64,000 nucleotides of DNA from Acidimicrobiales bacterium (GCA_029263175.1 JAJCXZ010000077.1:1-64000), one strand, 5' to 3'; shown: positions 32,525 through 41,965, counted from the stretch's first letter. The notes: generated by a model not told the origin, from the sequence alone. Numbers and translations: made by a program.

Positions 32525-33775
32525 CTACTCGAGGGTGCTGTACTGGGTGGAACGATCGTCGGTGCGTTGGCCGTGGGTATCGGTGACGGACGCGGCGAGG
32601 TCGGTGAGAAAGTCATCGGCGACGGGGGCGTTTCCGGCGCTCACCGTGGCGTGCAGCGAATCGGGACGGTGCTGGCGGTCGAGGTACCAGCCTCGAGAGG
32701 CGAGGGCATCGCCGACGGCGAAGATGTCGAGTCGCTCGGTCCAGTCGTCGTCGACGGTGATGGCGAGCAGCTGCGCTTCGGGGTCTCCGACCACGTCGAG
32801 TCCCTCGATGGCGCGTACACCGGCAACGAGTTTGCGGGCAGTGTCGATGGTGAGGCGGGTGAGCCGTTCGTAGCCCTCGACACCGAGACGCTGCATCACA
32901 GCCCAAGCGGCGGCCATCGGCGCTCCCGAGCGTGTGCCCTGCATGTTAGGCGAGGCGTAGAACCCGCCGAGCCAGTCGTCGAAGAAATAGGTCTGGTACC
33001 GACGAAGCTGTTTGGTGCGGTGCAGAATGATGGAGGCACCCTTGGGTGCGTAGCCGAGCTTGTGAACATCGAGGCTGATCGTGGTGACGCCCGGGATGCG
33101 GAAGTCCCAGAGCGGGACCGGTTCACCGAGCCGCTCCATGAATGGCAGCACGAAGCCGCCCATGCATGCGTCGACATGGAAGTTGGCATCGGCTGCGGCC
33201 GCCAGCGGCGCAAGCTCGGCTATCGGGTCGATGACGCCGTGGGGATACTGCGGAGCCGAACCCACGACGAGCACCGTGCGGTCGGTGATGGCATCGGCCA
33301 TGGCGTCGACATCGGCACGAAAGTCCGGCCCGACGTCGACCTTGATCACGTCGAGCCCGAAGTAGTGGCCGGCTTTGTGGAACGCGGCATGGGCGGACGT
33401 GGGCACGACGATCTCGCCGTGCTCGATATCGCGCTCGGCCCGGCCTCGTTCGCGGGCGGCCTTGACCGCCATCAGGATCGATTCGGTGCCACCGGACGTC
33501 ATGAAGCCGGCTGCGTCCTCGCCATGGAGTAGCTCGGCCATACTGCCGACGACCTCGCGCTGGATCTGGGCCAGCGAGGGCATGGCGATCGTGTTGAGTG
33601 CATTCTCGTGGAGGTACATACGCGCCGCTTCTTCAGCGATGGCGTGAACCTCGGCGCCGCCGTCGTAGACGAGGCCGAAGGTGCGTCCGTCTTGCCAGCG
33701 AGCATCGTGGCGCCGCCGGTCGTGGAGTGAGGAGACGATCTCGTCGTGAGAGCGTCCGGTTTCAGGCATCGACAT
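32525..33775 (-). CDS. PLP-dependent lyase, sphingosine-1-phosphate-lyase-like
   Basis: 416 residues of the group II decarboxylase fold. FMTSGGTESILMAVKAARE, HAAFHKAGHYFGLDVIKVDV, HVDACMGGFVLPFMERLG and the lysine motif SLDVHKLGYAPKGASIILH closely follow sphingosine-1-phosphate lyase rather than glutamate decarboxylase. There is no N-terminal membrane helix, unlike eukaryotic enzymes. Such lyases cleave phosphorylated long-chain bases to an aldehyde and phosphoethanolamine; bacterial substrates are often unknown. The downstream crotonase-family gene may handle the product. Confidence 0.85.
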   Translation of the reverse strand: MSMPETGRSHDEIVSSLHDRRRHDARWQDGRTFGLVYDGGAEVHAIAEEAARMYLHENALNTIAMPSLAQIQREVVGSMAELLHGEDAAGFMTSGGTESILMAVKAARERGRAERDIEHGEIVVPTSAHAAFHKAGHYFGLDVIKVDVGPDFRADVDAMADAITDRTVLVVGSAPQYPHGVIDPIAELAPLAAAADANFHVDACMGGFVLPFMERLGEPVPLWDFRIPGVTTISLDVHKLGYAPKGASIILHRTKQLRRYQTYFFDDWLGGFYASPNMQGTRSGAPMAAAWAVMQRLGVEGYERLTRLTIDTARKLVAGVRAIEGLDVVGDPEAQLLAITVDDDWTERLDIFAVGDALASRGWYLDRQHRPDSLHATVSAGNAPVADDFLTDLAASVTDTHGQRTDDRSTQYSTLE

Positions 33776-33833
33776 CCCTGCAACCTAGAACACGCAGCTT
33801 CGGGGAGCCGAAGGCCAGGTAGCGTTCACCGTC

Positions 33834-35669
33834 GTGCCCGCCCTCGTCACCCGCTCCGTACTCGCCAGATTGGCAGTGGTCGCGGCCCTGCTTGGGGCAT
33901 TGCTTTGCGGACCTGTGGCGGCTCAGGTCTCGCTGCCGGACCAGTCGACCGAGCTGGCTACCACCGTGGCCTCGGTCGTGGTCGTCGATCCGGTTGAATT
34001 CGCGATGACGACGACTCACGACTATGTCTTCACCAATGAGTCCGAGGACCGGGATTTCGCCGGGTTCACCGAAACGATCCCCGGCGATGCCACGGTGGTG
34101 ACCGCTCAGACGGGTCGGGTCACCCTCGAAACCGGCCTTGGTCTGCGTGGCGGGAATGTGACGCAGCTCTTCGTCTCGTTTCCCGAACCTTTGGCTCCGG
34201 GCGAGTCGGCGGAGGTCCACCTCGTCTTGTTGCAGGAAGGTGTCGTCGGGATGCCCGCTGATCTCGACCACGTGTCTCCGTCGCTCGTTGCGATCGATCC
34301 GTTCGCGGTCGGGAGTCCAACGGGTGCGGTCTCGCTTCATGTGGAGATCCCTCGCGGCTTCAGTCTCGACGTGATCGAGGGGTGGGACGTCGTGCCCGGC
34401 GATGAGAGCACGACCTTCGTACGAACCTCGCCCGTTCCCTATGAGCCGGCGCCGTTGGTGGCGTCCAACCCGGACGCGTTGCAGCGACAGGAGGTGGCCG
34501 GGCTCGCCTATCCCGTCAGCCTCGCCACGCTGTTCGGCCCGGAATCCGACCTGAGTGGATTCGTCGCCGAAGTCGCATCCGGACTCGGTGAATGGCTACC
34601 GGTCACACCGACCCTCCCAGTCGAGATCCGAATCGGTTGGACTGGTGATGACGACGTGCGTTGGGTCGGCGATGGCGCCGCAACGGTTGCCGTGGTCGGG
34701 ATCAACCCCTCGGAAGCATCGATCGCCCGCGTGATGGCACACGTGTTGTCCGCCGAGTTCCCATGGGCCGACGAGTCGCTGGCAGCTGAGATGGCCGACG
34801 CAATCACGTTTGCCTGGCTCGAGACCCGCGAGTTCGGTGGGGGAGCCGCAATTGATCGTTCGGCGGGCTGGACCGGCCCGCTCTCCAGCGCGTTCCGGCA
34901 AGCCGGAGCGAAGGCGACAGCAGCGGTCGTCGATGCAGTGATCGCCGGCACGAATACGTACGCCGGTCCGACGGAAGCCGTCGCTGACATTGCGGTCGAC
35001 TGGCGAGCGTTGTTGGATGCGATCGAGAACATGACAGAAATCGACGTTTCGGCTCAGTTCCGAGCTGTGGCATCTCCTGACGACACCAGCGCCATCGACG
35101 CTCGGGATGCCGCCCGTCGTGAATACACCGCCCTGGAGACGTTGGGCGATGGCTGGGCGATGCCCCCGATGCTTCGGGTGCCGATGGCGGAATGGGACTT
35201 TGTCACCTTTGAGCAGCAGCGGGTGCTGGTTGCCGAGCTCATCGAGGCCCACAACGAGTTCGTCATTCAGGCCAACGATGAAGACCTTGCCGTTGGCCCC
35301 TACGTCCGCGACTTGTTCGAAGCGTCGGACTCAACTCTTGATGGTGCCTGGGCCCAGCTGGCTGCCGAGGAGGCGGCGATCGAACCGGTCGGCGAGGCGT
35401 TCCACCTCGTCACCACCGAACGGGGTGCGTTTGCCCGCCTGGGTATGGCCGACATCAATGTCGGCCATGAACTCGACCTGATCATCGAGGCGTGGGAGGC
35501 CGGTGAAGCCGAAGAGGCCGCCCACCGCGCCGAAGAGCTGATCGAGACGTACGAGGGAGCCGTTGGTCGCGGCACGATCCGCTTGGTCATTCCGTTGGCG
35601 TTGCTGGCGGGCCTGGTCTGGCTCGCACAACTGATCCGACGGCGCTTTCAGCCTTCGCCGGCCGAGTAG
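33834..35669 (+). CDS. Large secreted, C-terminally anchored protein of unknown function
   Basis: 611 residues. Signal peptide ARLAVVAALLGALLCGPVAAQ, then a long extracytoplasmic region, then a C-terminal membrane helix (LVIPLALLAGLVWLAQLI) and short basic tail. The N-terminal part has a repeated beta-sandwich-like pattern. The middle (VMAHVLSAEFPWADESLAAEMADAITFAWLE) resembles metallopeptidase or TPR-like helices but has no HExxH. No family is recognised. The 3' end overlaps the convergent acyl-CoA synthetase by 22 nt. The start is GTG 33834. Confidence 0.75.
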   Translation: MPALVTRSVLARLAVVAALLGALLCGPVAAQVSLPDQSTELATTVASVVVVDPVEFAMTTTHDYVFTNESEDRDFAGFTETIPGDATVVTAQTGRVTLETGLGLRGGNVTQLFVSFPEPLAPGESAEVHLVLLQEGVVGMPADLDHVSPSLVAIDPFAVGSPTGAVSLHVEIPRGFSLDVIEGWDVVPGDESTTFVRTSPVPYEPAPLVASNPDALQRQEVAGLAYPVSLATLFGPESDLSGFVAEVASGLGEWLPVTPTLPVEIRIGWTGDDDVRWVGDGAATVAVVGINPSEASIARVMAHVLSAEFPWADESLAAEMADAITFAWLETREFGGGAAIDRSAGWTGPLSSAFRQAGAKATAAVVDAVIAGTNTYAGPTEAVADIAVDWRALLDAIENMTEIDVSAQFRAVASPDDTSAIDARDAARREYTALETLGDGWAMPPMLRVPMAEWDFVTFEQQRVLVAELIEAHNEFVIQANDEDLAVGPYVRDLFEASDSTLDGAWAQLAAEEAAIEPVGEAFHLVTTERGAFARLGMADINVGHELDLIIEAWEAGEAEEAAHRAEELIETYEGAVGRGTIRLVIPLALLAGLVWLAQLIRRRFQPSPAE

Positions 35670-37150
35670 AGCTCCCGCAGCTCCTTCTTTTGCACCTTGC
35701 CCATGCTGTTGCGGGGGAGGGCATCGACACGGATGATCCGTTTCGGATGTTTGAACCGGGCGAGGCTGGAGCGCAGGGCTCGTGCGAGGGCGTCATCGGT
35801 GGCCGGTGTATCGGCGTCGACGATCACTGCAGTCACCGCTTCGCCGAAGTCCGCATGGGGCACACCGACCACGGCTGACTCGACCACACCCTCGACGGCG
35901 TCGAGCACGAGTTCGATCTCCTTCGGATAGACGTTCTCGCCGCCGGAGATGATCATGTCGCTGGCTCGGCCTTCGAGGCTGAGGCGCCCCTCGCCGTCGA
36001 GCGAGCCGATGTCGCCGGTGATGAACCAGCCGTCGGCGCGACGGGCCTCGGCGGTGGCATCGGGACGGCGCCAGTATTCGCGAAGGATCTGATCGCCGCG
36101 AACCTCAACGACACCGACCTCACCGGGCTCGAGGGTGCGGCCATCGGCGGTGGCGACTCTGAGCTCGACCCCCTCGACAGGGAAACCGACCGTGCCGGCG
36201 CGCCGCTCGCCCGTGTAGGGATTCGTTGTGGTGATCATGGTCTCGCTCATGCCGTAGCGCTCGCAGATCAGATGGCCGGTTCGGTCGGCGAACTCATCGA
36301 AGTGGGCTTCGGTCAGTGGTGCTGACCCTGCGGTGAACAGCCGCATGTTGGCGCACGCCGCGCGGTTGAGGGCGGGGCTTGCGAGCATGCGCGCGTAGTG
36401 GGTGGGAACGCCCATGAACACGGTCGCATGCGGAAGCGCTGACACCACGAGATCGGCGTCGAACCTCGGCAGGAAGGTCACCGGGATGGCCGCGAGCATG
36501 GCGCAATGCAGGGCCACGAACAGGCCGTGAACATGGAAGAGCGGCAGACTGTGTATCAGATGATCGTTGGCTTGGAACGCCCACGCGTCGTGCAGAGCGT
36601 GGGCGTTGAGCCGCAAATTCCGGTGCGAGAGGGCGGCGCCCTTTGGCCGACCGGTTGTGCCCGACGTGTACAGAATGGATCCGAGATCCATCTCGTCGCG
36701 AGCGACGACCGGCAGTGGATTGGCGCCGCCGGCCAGGCCGAGGACGGTGCCGCCGTCGTCGCCCCCGAGGGTCAGCACGGCTGCACCCGACGCATCGAAG
36801 TGGTCGAGTCGGGATGGCTCGACAATGATCGCCGAAGGATCGGCGTCACCGATGAAGTAGGCGAGTTCGTCGTCGGTGAACGCCGTGTTCAGCGGCACGT
36901 GTACGCCACCGGCGTGCAGCGTGGCGACGTAGAGGGCTACGGAGTCGATCGACTTGTCGACCTGCATGATCACTCGGTCGCCGGGGTGCACGCCGGCCTC
37001 CGCGAGCACTCGAGCCATTCTGGCAGCGCGGACGTAGAGGTCGCCGTAGCTGAGAATCTCACCACCCGGCTGCAACAGGAACGGAGCGTCGTTGCGTGGT
37101 GCCGCAGCCTCGTGGAGCTCATGAACAAAGTTGCCGACGGTGGGTTTCAT
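35648..37150 (-). CDS. AMP-forming acyl-CoA synthetase
   Basis: 500 residues. P-loop SGTTGRPKGAALSHRNL, ERYGMSETMITTTNPY, ADGWFITGDIGSLDGEGRL and the catalytic lysine region PRNSMGKVQKKELRELY identify the ANL superfamily. Proportions resemble malonyl-CoA synthetase (MatB) and short/medium acyl-CoA ligases. It activates a carboxylate with ATP and CoA. The start MKPTVGNFVHEL at 37150 is preferred, as upstream sequence is non-conserved. It is last in an ACAD-MaoC-ligase run. Confidence 0.9.
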   Translation of the reverse strand: MKPTVGNFVHELHEAAAPRNDAPFLLQPGGEILSYGDLYVRAARMARVLAEAGVHPGDRVIMQVDKSIDSVALYVATLHAGGVHVPLNTAFTDDELAYFIGDADPSAIIVEPSRLDHFDASGAAVLTLGGDDGGTVLGLAGGANPLPVVARDEMDLGSILYTSGTTGRPKGAALSHRNLRLNAHALHDAWAFQANDHLIHSLPLFHVHGLFVALHCAMLAAIPVTFLPRFDADLVVSALPHATVFMGVPTHYARMLASPALNRAACANMRLFTAGSAPLTEAHFDEFADRTGHLICERYGMSETMITTTNPYTGERRAGTVGFPVEGVELRVATADGRTLEPGEVGVVEVRGDQILREYWRRPDATAEARRADGWFITGDIGSLDGEGRLSLEGRASDMIISGGENVYPKEIELVLDAVEGVVESAVVGVPHADFGEAVTAVIVDADTPATDDALARALRSSLARFKHPKRIIRVDALPRNSMGKVQKKELRELYSAGEG

Positions 37151-37152
37151 GG

Positions 37153-37614
37153 TCAGGCCTGGAAGAGGATCTTGGAGGTGTAGGTGAGCGACGTCTTGCG
37201 GTTGTCCTTCACATGGATCGACGATTCGAACGTCACGAGTGTGCCCGCGAGGATCTTCTCGGCCCCGACCAGGCGCGACTTCGCGTGGATCGTCGCGCCG
37301 GCGGGCACCGGCCGGCGGAACTGAAGTCCGCCCGACCCAAAGTTCACGATGTTTCTGGCCCCGCTGAGCTCGACCGGCATTTCGATGAGCTGCGGTATGA
37401 GACTCAGGGTGAGAAAGCCGTGGGCGATCGGGCCCCCGAACGGACTCTCCTTCTCGCACCGCTCGATGTCGACATGGATCCATTGGTGGTCACCTGTGAG
37501 ATCGGCGAACCCATTGATCATCTCTTGGGAGACTTCGACCTCGGTGCCGAAGTTCCCCCACTCGCCGGTTACCTCCGCATTGATCGCGTCGATGTCCTGG
37601 AACGGAATACCCAT
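37153..37614 (-). CDS. MaoC-like (R)-hydratase, hot-dog fold
   Basis: 153 residues. The hydratase-2 motif is seen as FADLTGDHQWIHVDIERCEKE, with catalytic Asp/His, followed by GGPIAHGFLTLSLIPQL. It adds water to enoyl-CoAs or acts on related thioesters. The start is ATG 37614 (MGIPFQDI). It is two bases from the acyl-CoA synthetase start and 34 bp downstream of the acyl-CoA dehydrogenase, so the three form one operon. Confidence 0.9.
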   Translation of the reverse strand: MGIPFQDIDAINAEVTGEWGNFGTEVEVSQEMINGFADLTGDHQWIHVDIERCEKESPFGGPIAHGFLTLSLIPQLIEMPVELSGARNIVNFGSGGLQFRRPVPAGATIHAKSRLVGAEKILAGTLVTFESSIHVKDNRKTSLTYTSKILFQA

Positions 37615-37648
37615 CGCAGCATGATGCCAGAAACTGGGGGACCGCTCG

Positions 37649-38851
37649 CTAGCCGCGGGGGACGTCGATCCAGGGAATCTCTTTGTCGACGCGGGGTTCG
37701 CCGGGCAGGCCGAGGACCTGCTCACCGAGGATGTTCTTCATGACCTCGGTGGTACCGCCCTCGATGGTGTTGGCGCGGGCTCGCAGGAATGCGTAGCCCT
37801 CACCGCCGGCGGTGCCCTGGAGATCCACGGCCCCGGGGCGACGGAACGTGTAGTCGAAATCGATCTGACCGGCCATGCCTTGAAGGTCGATCGCCTTTTC
37901 GTAGATGTCCTGGTTGAGGATTGCCATCATCGACTTGCCCACCGAACCCTCAGGGCCCGGATTGCCCGACTTGGCCAGGTGGCCAGCGCGCATGTTGGTG
38001 AGGCGTAGGACCTCGGCACGGATCCACAGCTGGGCGACATCGTCGCGGCTGGCGGCCGTCTTCTGGTGTGCTGCGGCGTCGTTCCACAGCTTCACGAGCT
38101 GACCGATCGAGCCGCCGCCCTTCCGGGGACCGCCGCCACCGCCGCCGCCGATGGCGTTGCGCTCGTTCATGAGCGTGGTCAGTGCCGCGCGCCAGCCCTC
38201 GCCCTCGGCGCCGATGCGATAGTCGTCGGACACGCGCACCTCGGTCATGTAGACCTCGTTGAATTCGGCCTCGCCGGTAATCTGGCGCAGAGGCCGCACC
38301 TCAACGCCGGGGGCCCTCATGTCGAGGGCGAAGTAGGTCATGCCTCGGTGCTTCGGAACGTTGGGATCGGTGCGGGTGACGAGCATGCCGAAGTCGGCCA
38401 CGTGAGCCAGCGTGTTCCACACCTTCTGACCGTTGATGGTCCACTCATCGCCGTCACGCACGGCCTTGGTTCCGAGACCGGCGAAGTCAGAGCCGGCGCC
38501 GGGCTCGGAGAAGAGCTGGCACCACACCTCCTCGCCGGTGAACATTGGTCGGAGGAAGCGCTTCTTCACTGCTTCGGAGCCGTGGGTCACGATGGTGGGA
38601 CCGGCCAGGGCGATGAAGAATGTGGCGGGGTTCATCGGCGGGGCACCGGCATCGCTCAGCCGCTGATTGGCGACCTTCTGCAGCTGGGGTGCGACCCCGA
38701 GCCCGCCGTGACCCGCGGGGTACATGACCCAGGCGAGTCCGGCATCGAACTGGTGGCCGCGGAACTCCGCGTAGCTCTCTGAGGTGGGATCGTGGTCCGC
38801 GAGGAGGGTGTCGAGGGCAGCCTCGACCTTCTGAAGATCAGCGTCACTCAT
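37649..38851 (-). CDS. Acyl-CoA dehydrogenase
   Basis: 400 residues: WVMYPAGHGGLG, QLFSEPGAGSDFAGLGTKAVRDGDEWTINGQKVWNTLAHVADFG (FAD/substrate signature) and the C-terminal ARANTIEGGTTEVMKNILGEQVLGLP. It oxidises acyl-CoA to enoyl-CoA. It contains an unusual glycine run (GGGGGGGPRKGGGS) in the helical loop after NERNAIG. The start MSDADLQK at 38851 is used. A 17-bp dyad lies immediately upstream. Confidence 0.92.
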   Translation of the reverse strand: MSDADLQKVEAALDTLLADHDPTSESYAEFRGHQFDAGLAWVMYPAGHGGLGVAPQLQKVANQRLSDAGAPPMNPATFFIALAGPTIVTHGSEAVKKRFLRPMFTGEEVWCQLFSEPGAGSDFAGLGTKAVRDGDEWTINGQKVWNTLAHVADFGMLVTRTDPNVPKHRGMTYFALDMRAPGVEVRPLRQITGEAEFNEVYMTEVRVSDDYRIGAEGEGWRAALTTLMNERNAIGGGGGGGPRKGGGSIGQLVKLWNDAAAHQKTAASRDDVAQLWIRAEVLRLTNMRAGHLAKSGNPGPEGSVGKSMMAILNQDIYEKAIDLQGMAGQIDFDYTFRRPGAVDLQGTAGGEGYAFLRARANTIEGGTTEVMKNILGEQVLGLPGEPRVDKEIPWIDVPRG

Positions 38852-38853
38852 AG

Positions 38854-38870
38854 TGTCAGTCTGCCTGACA
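38854..38870. promoter_or_regulatory. Palindromic operator upstream of acyl-CoA dehydrogenase
   Basis: TGTCAG-TCTGC-CTGACA is a perfect 6-bp dyad with a 5-bp spacer, 3 bp before the acyl-CoA dehydrogenase ATG. The spacing is typical of TetR-type operators of lipid catabolism genes. No regulator is adjacent. Confidence 0.5.
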
Positions 38871-38888
38871 GAAGTTTGGTGTCCAAAC

Positions 38889-41087
38889 TCAGACCGGGGG
38901 TGGCGCAAGGGCGCGGATGACTCGCCCGAGGAAGGCCGCCATCTGTTCTCGCGTGACGAGATCGTCAGGGGAGTAGGTGGTGGTCGAGGTGCCCGTCGTG
39001 ATCCCCAACGTGTAGATCAGGGCGACGTGAGGTTCGGCGTAGTCCCCGAGCTCGATGTCGGTGAACGGATGCTCACCGCCGGGTTCGGTGTCGGGGTGCA
39101 GGAGCAGCCAGAGTCTGCACAGGAATGCTGCCATCTGGCGGCGAGTCACCAATCCGTCCGGGTCGTAGGTATCCGGCGCCGTGCCGGTGGTGATGCCGAG
39201 CTCCCAGATCAGGTTGATGTCTGCGGCGGCGAAACTCTCCGGGTCGACATCGATGAATGGGTGATCCCCGGTGGGTTCCGCCTCGGGGTGGACGAGGCGC
39301 CATACGCGAGCGAGGAAGGCCGCCATCTGTTCTCGGGTGACGACATCGCTTGGTGAGTAGGTCGTCGGCGAGGTGCCGGTCGTGATGCCGAGGTCGAACA
39401 GCAGGCTGACATCGGCGGTGGCGTAGGAGCCGAGTCGCATGTCCTGGAACGGCGCTGGGGCCAAGTGGGCGTCGCAGGGTTCGTTGACCACGGTCGCGCT
39501 GAAGTAGTCGACCGCCGCGGCGAACTGGTCGTGGTGGACGGCATCGATGGTTCCCGGCGGTTCGTCGATCAACGTCTGGAGAGTGGCGTAGGCGGCCGGG
39601 TCGTGACCAGCGGCGCCGGCAAGCATCAGCAGCGTGGCGGTATCGGCGAGAAGACCGCTGTCGGGGTCGGCAATGGCGATGGTGGGCAGGGTGTCAGTCG
39701 ATACGAGGTCGCTCACCACGGCGACGGCCTCATCGAGCTGGGTACGGAGCTTGGCCTCGTCCACGACCGCCGGTGTGTCGCCGAGTGTGGCGATGCACGG
39801 CCCGACGATGTCGGAGAAGGCGACTGAGGGGAACGGGCCGGTGCTGAGCACGGTCGCCGTGGGACGGGCCAATGCGCTGCCGCTGAGCTGGTGCAGCACC
39901 AGGGCCCGGCTGGTGAGTGGGTCGCCGAGCGTCGGCCATGATGAGTGCGCCGTCAGCGAGACCGTCGTGTCGGGCCGGAGTCCGAGCGTTGCGTTGGCGC
40001 CCGCCACGCCGTAGTCGAGTGCGGCGACGACGTCCGTGCGTGCCGCGTCCTGGTATGCGGTCAACCAGTCCCGGACAGCACCGCCTTCGGCGTCGTGGTC
40101 GTCCCAAAAGGCGAAGAGAATGGTGCGTCTCGGCGCGACCTCAGCGTTGGCGAGCTCGGTGGCGATCTCCAAGACCAGAGCCGTGCTTGCTGCGTGTGCG
40201 GTGGCGCCGGGGCAGGGGATCGGCGCCTCCTCTGTGCCGCAGTTCGCGGTTGACGTGTACGACGTCGACACCATCACGGTTTCCGCCGCGAGGTCAGTGC
40301 CCGGGATCCGAGCAAACACGTTGGTGCCGTCGGCAGTCACGTCGAGGTAGGACGCCGCAGCACTGGTGCCGTCGAGCGCCTCGGTCGTTTGGGCAAGCGT
40401 GGCGGTCAGATGGCCGAGCGCTGTCGCGGGGGCACTGAGCGCCTGCACGTGGGCGACAGGATCAGTCTCAGCCGGGCGGTCCACACAGTTGGTCGACACG
40501 AAGACCTCCTGGGGATCGATGACGTTGCCATCGAACGTGATCTCGGTCTGCGGGTAGCCGGCGTTCCGCAGCCGCCACCCCTCGGCGACCTCCATCTCGC
40601 GGCTGTCCCAGTACTCGAGGTGAAGATGGGCATGGCCAGTGGCGTTACCGGTATCGCCGATCAACCCGATCAGGTCGCCTTGTTCCACGACGTCGCCGCG
40701 CTGATCGACGCCCGCGGGAATCGAGTCGTGGACGAGATGCACGTAGCGGACGGTGTAGTCGCCGTAGTCGATGTCCAGATAGGTGCCCGCGCTGACGTGG
40801 AGACCGACATAGGCGACGACGCCATCGCCCTGGGCGAGTAACGGCTGGCCCAAGTCGTGCTGCCGGTCCGGCCACACCAGCGACGTGCGGTTGATGTCGA
40901 GATTCCAGTCGTTCTGCCCGTGTCCCGAGCGAGTGCCACCGACCCATTCGGTATCGCATTCGAACGGGGCAGGCAGGAGTTGAAAGTCGGCTTCGGTGTG
41001 AGCGGAGGCGGCCCCCGGCACCAATGCGAGTCCGCCGGAAAGGAGGGCGAACGAGGCGAGGGCCGTGAGAAGTCGTCGAAGGATCAT
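38889..41087 (-). CDS. Secreted multidomain protein: M23-like, M28-like and three SLH-like repeats
   Basis: 732 residues. Signal peptide (LLTALASFALLSGGLALVPGAASA). LytM/M23-like domain (~35-200) with GHGQNDWNLDIN and HAHLHLE supplying His-Asp and HxH zinc ligands. A middle M28-aminopeptidase-like region (~215-470) with ETVMVSTSYTS and ILFAFWDDHDAEGG, lacking some metal ligands. Three C-terminal repeats of ~60 residues (F-D, S-YA-ADI, LGITTGTSPTTYSP, VTREQMAAFLARVWRL) resembling S-layer homology domains. It is presumably bound to the cell surface. Confidence 0.82.
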   Translation of the reverse strand: MILRRLLTALASFALLSGGLALVPGAASAHTEADFQLLPAPFECDTEWVGGTRSGHGQNDWNLDINRTSLVWPDRQHDLGQPLLAQGDGVVAYVGLHVSAGTYLDIDYGDYTVRYVHLVHDSIPAGVDQRGDVVEQGDLIGLIGDTGNATGHAHLHLEYWDSREMEVAEGWRLRNAGYPQTEITFDGNVIDPQEVFVSTNCVDRPAETDPVAHVQALSAPATALGHLTATLAQTTEALDGTSAAASYLDVTADGTNVFARIPGTDLAAETVMVSTSYTSTANCGTEEAPIPCPGATAHAASTALVLEIATELANAEVAPRRTILFAFWDDHDAEGGAVRDWLTAYQDAARTDVVAALDYGVAGANATLGLRPDTTVSLTAHSSWPTLGDPLTSRALVLHQLSGSALARPTATVLSTGPFPSVAFSDIVGPCIATLGDTPAVVDEAKLRTQLDEAVAVVSDLVSTDTLPTIAIADPDSGLLADTATLLMLAGAAGHDPAAYATLQTLIDEPPGTIDAVHHDQFAAAVDYFSATVVNEPCDAHLAPAPFQDMRLGSYATADVSLLFDLGITTGTSPTTYSPSDVVTREQMAAFLARVWRLVHPEAEPTGDHPFIDVDPESFAAADINLIWELGITTGTAPDTYDPDGLVTRRQMAAFLCRLWLLLHPDTEPGGEHPFTDIELGDYAEPHVALIYTLGITTGTSTTTYSPDDLVTREQMAAFLGRVIRALAPPPV

Positions 41088-41167
41088 GCAGTCTCCGGCC
41101 CGCTGCGGTGGTAAGGGTACGCCTTCTATTCGTCACGCGCATGTCGCGCGGTTTAGCGTTTCCTGCC

Positions 41168-41956
41168 ATGAGCACTTCACTCGCCGATTACCGGGCCGCC
41201 TACGAGATCGCATTCAACGAGATCACCGGCCTCACCGCCCACCTCAGCGACGAACAGTGGCGGGTGCAGTCGCTGTGCCCAGCATGGACGGTCCGTGAGT
41301 GTGCCGCCCATGTCATCGGCGTGGAAACCGTGCTCGCGGGATGGGCTCCCTCGCTCGAAACCCCGCCTCCGTTCGAAATCATGAGTCCGTGGATGGAGCA
41401 GGCCGCCGGAATGAGCGGGGTCGACTTCAACACGGCGATCGCTGACATCATGGCGGCCCGCGTGGTCGAGCTGGCGGCCTTGGCTGACGGTGTGGTTGCT
41501 GCCCCCTGCATCACGCCGGTCGGTCCGCAGACCTACGGCGACTTCCTTCGCATCCGTGTCTTCGACATGTGGGTGCACGCCCGCGACATCGGTCTGCCGC
41601 TCGGGGTCCAGCTCCCTGATGGTGGCCCCACCGCCACGATGGCCCTCGACGAGGTCCACCGCTCGATGGGCTACATCATGGGCAAGTTGGTCGGGCTCGA
41701 GGACGGGATGAGCGCAACCGTGCACGTCACCGGAGGGGTCGAGCGTGACATCCACGTCGCGGTCGCCGGGCGTGCCGCGCTGGTCGATTCAGTCGACAAC
41801 CCGACAGTGGAGCTCACCGCCGACGTCGAGACGTTTGTCATGCTCGCTTGCGGGCGCGTGGATCCTCAGGAGCGCATCGACGCCGGTCGCATCACCTGGG
41901 CCGGAGCCGATGACTGGGGCGACAGAGCCGCTCGCAGCCTCCGTTTCACGATGTAG
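41168..41956 (+). CDS. Mycothiol-dependent maleylpyruvate-isomerase-family protein
   Basis: 262 residues of the DinB-like TIGR03083 family. The four-helix core begins YRAAYEIAFNEITGLTAHLSDEQWRVQSLCPAWTVRECAAHVIGVE, with the metal-ligand His in AAHVIG and a later FDMWVHARDIG. Actinobacterial members use mycothiol as cofactor, but the substrate is unknown. The start ATG 41168 matches the family N-terminus. It is convergent with the M20 peptidase gene (9-bp gap). Confidence 0.86.
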   Translation: MSTSLADYRAAYEIAFNEITGLTAHLSDEQWRVQSLCPAWTVRECAAHVIGVETVLAGWAPSLETPPPFEIMSPWMEQAAGMSGVDFNTAIADIMAARVVELAALADGVVAAPCITPVGPQTYGDFLRIRVFDMWVHARDIGLPLGVQLPDGGPTATMALDEVHRSMGYIMGKLVGLEDGMSATVHVTGGVERDIHVAVAGRAALVDSVDNPTVELTADVETFVMLACGRVDPQERIDAGRITWAGADDWGDRAARSLRFTM

Positions 41957-41965
41957 CGCTGACGC

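Noticed and set aside
32351-33532. 393-residue plus-strand reading frame opposite the lyase and crotonase genes
   Set aside because: Shadow of two clear enzymes on the other strand; composition is typical of antisense frames in high-GC DNA.
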